Source: an uncultured Oscillospiraceae bacterium (GTDB lineage Bacteria; Bacillota; Clostridia; Oscillospirales; Oscillospiraceae). From it: a DNA stretch of 34,735 nucleotides. The stretch is from the NCBI GenBank assembly GCA_944386885.1, contig CALXCU010000088.1, positions 1-34,735 of the forward strand, written 5' to 3'. A model generated the notes under the pieces. That model did no database searches. It was not told the origin of the DNA and saw only the letters and a list, made by a program, of their open reading frames with translations. Of this stretch, positions 7,386 through 15,400 are shown in pieces (position 1 is the stretch's first letter; the number at the start of each line of letters is the position of its first letter). The translations under genes were made by a program, and so were the position numbers.

Positions 7386-8453
7386 TTATGCGTTCTTTGC
7401 CTTCAGGGCCTTCTCACAGGCCTCAAAGAGTCCGTTGATATAGGCCGCGCCCAGGGCACGGTCATACAGGCCGTAGCCGGGCTTGGCGGTGGAGCCGACC
7501 TCGCTCCAGATCATACGGCCGTGGTCGGGGCGGACATAACCGTCAAAGCCGGTCTCCACCAGGGCACGGACGATCTCATACATATCCAGGCTGCCGCAGC
7601 TGGAGAGATGGGCCCGCTCCTCAAAGGAGCCGTCGTCCATGATCTTCACATTGCGGATATGCATGAAGCCGATGCGGCCGGCGGCGGAGTACTTGCGCAC
7701 CATGGCGGGGATGTTGTTGCTCTTGGCGCAGCCCAGGCTGCCGGTGCACAGGCACAGGCTGTTGGCCGGGGAGTCCACGATGGAGAGGTAGCGGTCCAAA
7801 TTCTCCTCGCAGGTAATGACCCGGGGCAGACCGAAGATGGGGTACGGGGGATCGTCGGGATGGAGGGCCATGACCACGCCGCATTCCTCGGCCACGGGAA
7901 TGACCTTCTTCAGGAAGATCTCAATGTTCTTCCAAAGACCTTCCTCACCCAGCTCGCCGTAGGCGCGGATGAGGTCCCGGACCTCGGCCTGGGTGTAGCT
8001 GGCGTCCCAGCCGGGCAGGTGGATGTCGTCCTTCAGGGGGTCGAGGCCCTTCATCTGGTCCCAGTACATGACCAGGCTGGTGGAGCCGTCGGGGGCCTTT
8101 TTGTCCAGCTGAGTACGGGTCCAGTCAAAGACGGGCATGAAATTGTAGGTCACGCACTTCACGCCGTACTTGGCGCAGCGGCGCACGTTCTCGCAGTAGG
8201 CCTCAATGTGGGCGTCCCGCTTTTCGGTGCCCAGCTTAATGTCCTCGCTGACAGGGATGGACTCCACTACGTCGAAGACCAGGCCGTGCTCCTCACACTG
8301 GGCCTTTAGGCGGGCCAGGGATTCCTCGGGCCAGACCTCGCCGGGCTTAACGTCGTAGACGGCGGTGACGATGGAGCGCATGCCGGGAATTTGGCTGATG
8401 TACTCCAGGGAGATGGGGTCGGAGTCCCCATACCAGCGGAAAGAAAGTTTCAT
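7386..8453 (-). CDS. uxuA: mannonate dehydratase
   Basis: A 355-residue UxuA-family TIM-barrel protein that removes water from D-mannonate to give 2-keto-3-deoxygluconate. Recognisable segments are the N-terminal MKLSFRWYGDSDPISLEYI, VKCVTYNFMPVFDWTRT, ALHPDDPPYPIFGLPR with the metal-binding His, LCLCTGSLG and VRPDHGRMIW. Length fits the family (350-395). AAAGGAG lies 9 bases before the ATG. Gene order uxaC-uxuA-uxuB mirrors the order of use of the intermediates. A 26-base gap separates it from the SDR gene. Confidence 0.95.
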   Translation of the reverse strand: MKLSFRWYGDSDPISLEYISQIPGMRSIVTAVYDVKPGEVWPEESLARLKAQCEEHGLVFDVVESIPVSEDIKLGTEKRDAHIEAYCENVRRCAKYGVKCVTYNFMPVFDWTRTQLDKKAPDGSTSLVMYWDQMKGLDPLKDDIHLPGWDASYTQAEVRDLIRAYGELGEEGLWKNIEIFLKKVIPVAEECGVVMALHPDDPPYPIFGLPRVITCEENLDRYLSIVDSPANSLCLCTGSLGCAKSNNIPAMVRKYSAAGRIGFMHIRNVKIMDDGSFEERAHLSSCGSLDMYEIVRALVETGFDGYVRPDHGRMIWSEVGSTAKPGYGLYDRALGAAYINGLFEACEKALKAKNA

Positions 8454-8486
8454 GTTCTCGTCTCCTTTCTCATATTTAGAAGGCGG

Positions 8487-8512
8487 ACCGGAGGGGCCGG
8501 AGCCCCGCCGGT
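8487..8512 (-). other. intercistronic hairpin between uxaC and uxuA
   Basis: Arms ACCGG-A-GGGGC (87-97 of this hundred) and GCCCC-G-CCGGT pair with one A-G mismatch and a four-base loop. It lies 4 bases past the uxaC stop and has no T-tract. Probably an mRNA stability or processing element. Confidence 0.5.
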
Positions 8513-8515
8513 GGC

Positions 8516-9922
8516 TCAGCCCTCAATACCGATGAAGCGGGCCACGTTGTTATAGCAGATGTCTTCCACCATGCCGCCCAGCAGGTCGTAGTCGGCGGGG
8601 GCCTGTCCGTCCTCCACCCAGCCGCCGATGACCCGGCAGAGGATGCGCCGGAAGTACTCATGGCGGGGATAGGACAGGAAGGACCGGGAGTCGGTGAGCA
8701 TCCCCACAAAGCGGCTGAGCACGCCGATGCTGGCCAGGTCGTGGAGCTGCTTTTCCATGCCATCCAGGTGATCGTTGAACCACCAGGCGGAGCCAAACTG
8801 CACTTTGCCGGCGGTAGAAGCGTCGTGGAAGCTTCCGGCGGCGGCCACCAGTTTTTCGTTGTCAGAGGCGTTGAGGGTGTACAGCACGGTCTTGGGCAGC
8901 GCATCCCGCACGGCCATGCGGTCCAGCAGGGCGGCCAGGGAGGCGGCGGGGATGCCGTCGCCAATGGAGTCGCAGCCAATGTCGGCGCCCAGGGCCTGGA
9001 AACGCTTGGTGTTCAGGTTGCGCAGAGCACCGAAGTGGAGTTGCATGGTGAAACCGCGCTTGGCGTACGCCTCACCCAGGAAGTCCATGATGTAGGCCTG
9101 ATAGGCAGAGACCTCGTAGTCCAGAGGAGTTTCCCCGTTCAGGGCCTTGCGCATGGCCTCTTCGGCGGCGCTCTCATCCCAGACAGTGAAGTCGGGAGAA
9201 CCCAGGGACTGGTCGGACAGGCGGCAGCCGCAGGAGACAAAGTAGTCCAGGCGCTTTTCCAGGGCGGCCTTCACGTCGTCCAGGGTGCGGATGTATACGC
9301 CGGCGGCAGCGCCCAGCTTCTGGAGGTAGACGGGATACTCGGCGTTTTCCACATGGATGGCCTTGTCCGGGCGGAAGGTGGGCAGAACCTGCGTGGAAAA
9401 GGACTTATCCTCGGCGATAAGGCGGTGATACTGCAGGTCATCGGCGGGGTCATCGGTGGTGCACAGAGCCTTCACGTTGCTGGAGGTGATCAGGGCCCGG
9501 GCGGCGCCGTCACGGCTCTGGAGACGGCGGTTGGCCTGCTCCCAGATGGCGGGGGCGCTCTTGCTGTCCAAAAGCTCGTCCACACCGAAGAAGCGCAGAA
9601 GTTCCAGGTGAGACCAGTGATAGATGGGGTTGCCAATGAGTTTGGGCATGGTCTCGGCGAAACGGTCAAACTTCTCCCGGAAAGAGGCCGAACCGGTCAC
9701 ATACTCTTCGGGTACGCCGCAGGTGCGCATGACCCGCCACTTATAGTGGTCGCCGGCCAGCCAGGCCTCGCCGATGTCGGAAAACTGCTTGTTCTCATAG
9801 ATTTCCTGGGGGTTAAGGTGACAGTGATAGTCGAAGATGGGCATGTGCTCCGCGTGCTCATGGTAGAGGCGGCGGGCGGGCTCGCTGTGGAGCAGGAAGT
9901 CATCGGTGATAAATGTTTTCAC
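8516..9922 (-). CDS. uxaC: glucuronate/galacturonate isomerase
   Basis: A 468-residue UxaC-family protein of the amidohydrolase superfamily. It interconverts D-glucuronate and D-fructuronate (and galacturonate/tagaturonate). The metal-binding DYHCHLNP motif has His33 and His35. Later conserved parts are HLELLRFFGV, the QLHFGALRNLN segment and LTDSRSFLSYPRHEYFRRIL. I start at GTG 9922, giving VKTFITDDFLLHSEPA, the normal N-terminus, with AAAGGGG 8 bases upstream. An upstream in-frame ATG would include the operator-like palindrome and lacks a good site. First gene of the operon, divergent from an AraC-family regulator. Confidence 0.95.
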   Translation of the reverse strand: MKTFITDDFLLHSEPARRLYHEHAEHMPIFDYHCHLNPQEIYENKQFSDIGEAWLAGDHYKWRVMRTCGVPEEYVTGSASFREKFDRFAETMPKLIGNPIYHWSHLELLRFFGVDELLDSKSAPAIWEQANRRLQSRDGAARALITSSNVKALCTTDDPADDLQYHRLIAEDKSFSTQVLPTFRPDKAIHVENAEYPVYLQKLGAAAGVYIRTLDDVKAALEKRLDYFVSCGCRLSDQSLGSPDFTVWDESAAEEAMRKALNGETPLDYEVSAYQAYIMDFLGEAYAKRGFTMQLHFGALRNLNTKRFQALGADIGCDSIGDGIPAASLAALLDRMAVRDALPKTVLYTLNASDNEKLVAAAGSFHDASTAGKVQFGSAWWFNDHLDGMEKQLHDLASIGVLSRFVGMLTDSRSFLSYPRHEYFRRILCRVIGGWVEDGQAPADYDLLGGMVEDICYNNVARFIGIEG

Positions 9923-9948
9923 GTTGCAAACCCCTTTCAAACGGATAA

Positions 9949-9962
9949 AATGTCCGGACATT
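9949..9962. promoter_or_regulatory. 14-bp perfect palindrome in the uxaC leader
   Basis: AATGTCCGGACATT reads identically on both strands and sits 26 bases upstream of the uxaC start codon, inside the predicted untranslated leader. The GT....AC core is of the kind bound by GntR-family dimers, but no gntR gene is in the window. Operator role is inference. Confidence 0.5.
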
Positions 9963-9995
9963 ATGTGGAGAGCTCCCCTTTTCTGCTTATATTTT

Positions 9996-10024
9996 ATTAT
10001 AAAAATTACTAGATTACCTGGGGG
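9996..10024 (-). promoter_or_regulatory. likely uxaC operon promoter, weak -35
   Basis: On the minus strand a perfect TATAAT -10 lies at plus 10001-9996. The position 17 bases further upstream reads CCCCCA (10024-10019), not a -35 hexamer. The 8-bp repeat half-site at 10013-10020 overlaps this region, which fits a promoter needing the AraC-type activator. Inference from sequence pattern. Confidence 0.55.
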
Positions 10025-10046
10025 TTTCTGCTTGAAAACAGGTAAT
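10013..10046. promoter_or_regulatory. inverted repeat ATTACCTG-N18-CAGGTAAT, candidate operator
   Basis: Two perfect 8-bp inverted half-sites (10013-10020 and 10039-10046) are separated by 18 bases between the divergent uxaC and araC-type genes. One half overlaps the -35 position of the uxaC promoter and the other lies in the spacer of the regulator's own promoter. That arrangement would allow activation of the operon and self-repression. A related direct half-site ATTACTAG lies just before (10005-10012). Confidence 0.55.
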
Positions 10047-10060
10047 AATTGCTATATAAT
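10032..10060 (+). promoter_or_regulatory. SigA-type promoter of the AraC-family regulator
   Basis: TTGAAA (10032-10037) and TATAAT (10055-10060) with exactly 17 bases between them, 33 bases before the GTG start of the regulator. One CAGGTAAT half-site lies inside the spacer. Confidence 0.8.
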
Positions 10061-10092
10061 AAAATGCGATAAAAAATAGGGGGGTTATTTTA

Positions 10093-10950
10093 GTGAGTTT
10101 GACAATAGATGAATTTACCCTCCGCCAGACAATGGAAGAAAGTTTATTTGAATGCCACCACTACTTGGACCGGGTCCCTCCCGAAGTTGCATTTCACGAG
10201 CATGAATTCTACGAGATTTTTTTCTTTCTCTCCGGCGATGTCTCCTACATCATTGAGGGGCGCACCTACCAGCTGCGCCCGGGGGACATCCTGCTGACCA
10301 ACAACGAAGACATTCACAAACCGGATATCCGTCCGGGCAAACCCTATGAGCGCTATGTGCTCTGGATCCACCCAGACGCGATCGAATCCTTCCGAAAGGT
10401 AGGGGATGACCTGGCGGCCTGCATTGTGGATGCAGCCGACCGGAAGTACAAGCTCATCCGACCGGACAGCGGTACACTCACCCGGCTCAAGGGCCTGTGT
10501 GAGAAGATGATCCGGGCCAGGAAGGAGGACAGCTTTGCCAAGGAGACCTTGGCCTACCTTTATTTATGCGAGTTCTTGGTCTATTTGAACCGGGCCTATT
10601 TTGCTTTGCCGGAGAGCATCCAGGCAGATGTGACCGAAAATGAGAAGGTCAACGAGGTAGTAACCTATATCAACGAACACCTCTCCGAGGAGCTGAGCCT
10701 GGACCGGCTGGCGGGGCAGTTTTATGTGAGCAAATTCTATCTGAGCCATAAGTTCAAGGAGTACACCGGCCTGACCCTCTACCAATTTATAATTAAGAAG
10801 CGTCTGGTAGTGGCGCGCAATATGCTGCGGGAAGGGGTTCCGGTGACCACGGCCCATCTCCAGTGCGGCTTCAACGATTACTCCAATTTTCTCAAGCTCT
10901 TCAAGCGGGAGTTTGGCCGCAGCCCCAAGGAATTTATGAAACAGGACTGA
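10093..10950 (+). CDS. AraC-family transcriptional regulator
   Basis: A 285-residue regulator. An N-terminal cupin-like sensing domain (about 20-105) carries the HEHEFYEIFFFLSGDVSYII and LRPGDILLTNNEDIHKP motifs. A C-terminal pair of helix-turn-helix units (about 187-285) contains LSLDRLAGQFYVSKFYLSHK and ends with CGFNDYSNFLKLFKREFGRS, the AraC signature. Start GTG 10093 has AGGGGGG 8 bases upstream. Divergent from the glucuronate operon, so it most likely senses a uronate or pathway intermediate and controls uxaC onward. Cytoplasmic DNA-binding protein. Effector not known. Confidence 0.9.
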   Translation: MSLTIDEFTLRQTMEESLFECHHYLDRVPPEVAFHEHEFYEIFFFLSGDVSYIIEGRTYQLRPGDILLTNNEDIHKPDIRPGKPYERYVLWIHPDAIESFRKVGDDLAACIVDAADRKYKLIRPDSGTLTRLKGLCEKMIRARKEDSFAKETLAYLYLCEFLVYLNRAYFALPESIQADVTENEKVNEVVTYINEHLSEELSLDRLAGQFYVSKFYLSHKFKEYTGLTLYQFIIKKRLVVARNMLREGVPVTTAHLQCGFNDYSNFLKLFKREFGRSPKEFMKQD

Positions 10951-10976
10951 GCCGCGCCGCCGCAGGCGGCACGGAG

Positions 10977-11013
10977 AAGGCCCCGGCGGGATCTTCCTCC
11001 GCCGGGGCCTTTC
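10977..11013 (+). terminator. rho-independent terminator after the AraC-family gene
   Basis: AAGGCCCCGGCGG (10977-10989) pairs with CCGCCGGGGCCTT (10999-11011) over a 9-base loop, followed by TTTCGTCTT. A smaller GCCGCC/GGCGGC hairpin precedes it at about 10955-10970. Confidence 0.85.
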
Positions 11014-11055
11014 GTCTTGGAAAAGGAATCTACAGCCGCCCGGCCTGCTTGTGTG

Positions 11056-11084
11056 TTGAGAAGTGGCGGGGGGTATGGTATAAT
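11056..11084 (+). promoter_or_regulatory. strong SigA promoter with extended -10 for secretion block A
   Basis: TTGAGA (11056-11061), 17-base spacer, TATAAT (11079-11084) preceded by TGG (extended -10). It lies about 100 bases before the first gene of the type VII locus, leaving a leader of about 90 bases. The leader (11092-11182) shows no clear riboswitch. Confidence 0.75.
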
Positions 11085-11182
11085 GTTGAAAATATATGTG
11101 TGTATCCATCGAAAAAATGGATAAAGATTATCCTATGTTAATTTTCCCGGACTTGTGCCGGGCAGAAGGGCAGGAGAGAAAC

Positions 11183-12430
11183 ATGCGCGTGATCAGACGG
11201 GCGGCGTCTCTGGTTCTGGCGGCCGCGCTGTGGGCGGCACCGGCGCTGGCGGCCGGGGCTCAGGATCCGGTGGAGCAGCAGTACGCCCAAGAGGATACGG
11301 CCAATTACTTTCAGGCCTATAACGAGCCCATTGACCGGGAGGGGTTTTGCTATCTGGTGGTCTCCCTGATGGCTGAGCTGGAAGAAACCACAGTGGATCA
11401 GCTCTACGCCCGCCTGACGGACGCCCAGAAGGAAGAGGCCTTTGACGATGTGACGGATGAGAACAAATACATCTCTCTGGCCAAAAAATATGAGCTGGTC
11501 GTGGGCAGCGGCATGGGCGCCTTCAGCCCCCAGGCCGATGCGCAGCGGCAGGAGGTGGCCGCCATCCTGGTCAACTTTATCCGCCGCATGGCCCCCCAGC
11601 ACTGGGACGAGAGCCGGGACTATACCCAGGACGTGGTCATCGAGGACCGGGTGGAGATCGACGACTGGGCCCGGCAGGCGGTGGCCTACATGGTCCAGTG
11701 CGGCCTGATGCCTCTGGATGAGAATCAGAACTTTGATCCCACGGGGACCATGACGGTGGAGGAAGCGGTACTTCTCCTCTCGAATTTCCGGCTCTATTTG
11801 GAGACGCCGGCAGACCCGGCATCCGGCGTGCCCGCGGCCGTGTGGATTGCGGGGAGCGTGGGAGCAGGGGCGGCGGCAGTGGCCATCCTGATTGCGGTGC
11901 TCCTGGGGCGCAGCCGGGCCAAAAAGCGCCGGGAGGCCGAGCAGGAGCGCCGCCGGACAGAGGACCTGGCCCAGCGCCTGGCCCCCGCCGCCGGACGGGG
12001 GACGTCAAGCCAGGCCCCCCGGAGCGGCGCCGTTGAGACCCGGCTGATCCCCCCCTCCCCGGAGAACAGCGCAGGCGGGACCGTTCTCCTAGAGCCGGAG
12101 CCCGGGCGGCCCCGGCTGCGCCTGAGCGACGGACAAAGCGGTCTGGATCAGACCTTTGCACTGGAGCGGCCACTCACTGTGGGCCGGCTGGAGGATAACC
12201 TGCTCTGCCTCTCCGACGGGGCGGTATCCGGCCACCACTGCCGCTTCTTTTGGGAGGGCGGGCAGGTCCTGCTGGAGGACGTGGGGGCCCGAAATCCCAT
12301 TTGGATCCAGCGGGGGGCTGACCGGCTGGCTGTGCGCCGGGGAGAGCCCGTCCCGGTACAGACAGGAGATGTGCTTCACCTGGGCTCCATGCGGGTGCGG
12401 GTGGAGCTGACCGGCGGCGCAGGGAGGTGA
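11183..12430 (+). CDS. SLH-domain, single-TM, FHA-domain protein
   Basis: A 415-residue protein with an unusual inside-out layout. Residues 1-25 are a signal peptide (MRVIRRAASLVLAAALW, cleavage near ALA). Residues 45-210 hold S-layer-homology repeats: AFDDVTDENKYISLAKKYEL and the block IDDWARQAVAYMVQCGLMPL, each followed by an F.P..... motif. A membrane helix (about 216-238) is followed by the positive RSRAKKRR stop-transfer. The C-terminus (about 320-415) is a FHA domain: LTVGRLEDNLL, SGHHCRFFW, then GARNP in place of SxNGT. The linker holds two Thr-x-x-hydrophobic-Pro motifs (T286 RLIPP, T300 VLLEP). It could bind cell wall outside and phosphothreonine partners inside. First gene of block A; AGGAG 6 bases before the ATG, whereas a longer upstream reading lacks a site. 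Its stop overlaps the essC ribosome site. Confidence 0.82.
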   Translation: MRVIRRAASLVLAAALWAAPALAAGAQDPVEQQYAQEDTANYFQAYNEPIDREGFCYLVVSLMAELEETTVDQLYARLTDAQKEEAFDDVTDENKYISLAKKYELVVGSGMGAFSPQADAQRQEVAAILVNFIRRMAPQHWDESRDYTQDVVIEDRVEIDDWARQAVAYMVQCGLMPLDENQNFDPTGTMTVEEAVLLLSNFRLYLETPADPASGVPAAVWIAGSVGAGAAAVAILIAVLLGRSRAKKRREAEQERRRTEDLAQRLAPAAGRGTSSQAPRSGAVETRLIPPSPENSAGGTVLLEPEPGRPRLRLSDGQSGLDQTFALERPLTVGRLEDNLLCLSDGAVSGHHCRFFWEGGQVLLEDVGARNPIWIQRGADRLAVRRGEPVPVQTGDVLHLGSMRVRVELTGGAGR

Positions 12431-12434
12431 CGGG

Positions 12435-15400
12435 ATGAGCCTGATGCTGGCCTTTTACACCGGCGGGGCCTTTGAGGAGGTGCTCCTCCCCGCTGACGAC
12501 AATACAAATTTCGCCATTCATCTGGATGGGGCCCGCTACGGCTTGGAGGACGACCTGGAGCTGGGCCTGGAGGCGGTGGACGGGGGGTGGAGCGTCCGCC
12601 CCAGCGCGGCCTTCCGCCTGCTGTGCCAGGACGAGGACGCCTTCGGCCGCGTCCTGGAGCCCGGCGACATCCTGCGCCTGTATCCCGGCGGGGAGCGGGT
12701 GGTGACCATGGCGGTTACTGCGGCAGAGGAGTCCCTGGAGGTTTTGGAGAAATTCAGCCTGGCGGGCCTCTCCGAGGTCACCATTGGCAAGGCGGAGGAC
12801 AATCTCATCTGCGTCAACAGTCTGGGCCTGGTCTCAGCCCACCACGCCCGCCTGCTGCGGCGGGGGACGGAGTGGGTGCTGGAGGATATCAGCAGCAACG
12901 GCACCTTTGTGGGCGCTGAGCGGGCCCAGTCGGGGCGCGCTCTCCCCTTTGGGGCGTGTATCAATATCTTTGGGGTCAAGATCGTCCTCTTGGGAGACAT
13001 TCTGGCGGTGAGCAGCCGCCGGGGCGGGGTGCGCATCCAGCGGGCCAGCCTGCGTCCGGTACGCCCCTCCCCCGCCCTGCCCCAGGTCCGGAGCGCCGCC
13101 GGAAAAAAACGCTATTTCCGCCGCTCCCCCCGGAACCTGCCCCGGGTGTGTGAAGACCTGTTGGAGATTGAGGCGCCTCCCGCCCTGCGGGTCCAGGAAA
13201 AACGCCCGCTTCTCCTGACCATCGGCCCCTCCTTTACCATGGCCATCCCCATGCTCCTGGGCTGTACCTTGGCCATCTATGGCCGGGGCGGTGGCGGCGG
13301 CGTGTACATGTACACCGGCCTGGTCACGGCGGTGACCTCGGCGCTGCTGGGGGTAATGTGGGCCCTGCTCAACCTGCGTTACAACGCCAAGCGGGAGCGG
13401 GAAGAGCGGGAGCTGCGCTTTGAGGAGTACTCCCAGTATCTGATCCGAACCACCGACTACCTGAAAGAGAAGCAGGCCGAAAACGCCGCCGTACTGCGGG
13501 AGGCCTATCCTCCGGCGGCCGAGTGCGCCGGGTATAGCCGGGGGGACGCCCGGCTGTGGAACCGCAACCCCAAGCACCCGGACTTCCTCTTTGTCCGGGT
13601 GGGGCAGGGGGATATCCCCTTTCAGATGGATATCCGGGTCCAGGCCCGGCGCTTTTCCCTGACCAGCGACGCCCTGGCCCAGCAGCCTGAGAGCCTCCGG
13701 GAGCAGTACCGCCTGCTCCGGGATGTGCCGGTGGGGGTGGATCTGCGGGCGCGGCAGCTGGTGGGCGTGGTGGGCCGGGACATGCGGGGGGCCTTTGCCC
13801 TGAGCCGGATGCTGGTGGTCCAGCTGGCCGCCACCCACTGCTATACGGAAGTAAAGCTGGCCTTCCTGGGCGCCTCCGGGGCCGGGGAGTGGGAATTTGC
13901 CCGGTGGCTTCCCCACACCTGGTCAGAGGACCGCAAGCTGCGCTTCTTTGCCCGCAGCCAGGAGGAGAGCCGGGAGGTGCTCTACGCCCTGTCCAAGATT
14001 GTTCAGGCCCGGGCCGAGGAGGCGGAGGCCGGCAGCCCCCCTCCCCTGCCCCACTACATCCTCTTTGTGGACAGCCCTGCCCTGTTGGAAAAGGAACCGG
14101 CGGCCCGGTACATCCTGGACCCCAAGCCCGAGTATGGCGTGACCACCGTGCTCCTGGCCCAGCGGCAGGAGGATCTGCCCAACGCCTGCGAGTACATGAT
14201 CGAGGATACCGCCGCCGCTTCGGCGATCTACAGCCTGGCCGACCCCCTGGACCAGCGGCAGGAGGTGCGCTTTGACGGGGTGGACCGGGCCCAGGCAGAT
14301 GCGTTTGCCCGGCGACTCTCGGCGGTGCGGGTCAACGAGCTCTCCGGCGGCGGGGACATTCCGGCGATGCTGGATTTCTTTGACTTGCTGAATGTCAATG
14401 CCCTGGAAGAGCTGGACGTGGCGGGCCGGTGGAAGAAAAACCGTACCTATGAGAGCCTGCGGGCCCCCATCGGCCGGAAGGCCGGGGGCGCGGACTGCTA
14501 TCTGGACATCCACGAGAAGTACCACGGCCCCCACGGCGTGCTGGCGGGCACCACCGGCTCGGGTAAGAGCGAGACCTTGCAGACTTATATCCTCTCCCTG
14601 GCGGTCAATTTCAGCCCCCAGGATGTGGCCTTCCTCCTCATCGACTTTAAGGGCGGAGGCATGGCCAACCTCTTCGCCACCCTTCCCCACACGGCGGGGA
14701 TCATCTCGAACCTCTCGGGCAGCCAGATCCACCGGGCCATGGTCTCGATCAAGAGCGAAAACCTGCGCCGGCAGCGGCTGTTTGGGGAGTACGGAGTCAA
14801 CCACATCGACGCCTACACTAAGCTCTACAAAAACCGGGAGGCCAGCGAGCCCCTTCCCCACCTGCTCATCGTCATTGATGAGTTTGCCGAACTCAAGCGG
14901 GAGCAGAACGATTTCATGCGGGAGCTCATCAGCGTGGCCCAGGTGGGGCGCAGCTTAGGCGTCCACCTGATCCTGGCCACCCAGAAGCCGGCGGGCAATG
15001 TGGACGACAATATTCGCAGCAATGCCCGCTTCAAGCTCTGCCTGCGGGTGCAGGACAAGCAGGACAGCGTGGACATGCTCCACCGGCCCGACGCGGCCTA
15101 CATTACCCAGGTGGGCCGCGGCTATCTCCAGGTGGGCAGCGACGAGGTCTTTGAGCTCTTCCAGTCGGCCTGGAGCGGGGCCCGCTATGACGAGGACCGG
15201 CGGCTGGGCCGTATGGAGACGGCCCGGATGCTGGACGCCGCCGGCCGGGCGGCCATGGCGGGCAGCTGGGCGGAAATGCGCCGCAAGGAGCGCCGCCGCC
15301 TGGCCTGGGCGGGCCTTTTGGCGCAATACCTCCAGGAGGCCTGCGCCGCGCTGGGCCTCTCCCCCGCCCAGTGCCGGGAGGGGCAGAATGCGCAGCGCGC

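Noticed and set aside
11096-11182. Upstream extension of the SLH-FHA protein
   Set aside because: The extra residues lie in the untranslated leader just after the promoter and precede a good signal peptide with its own AGGAG site.
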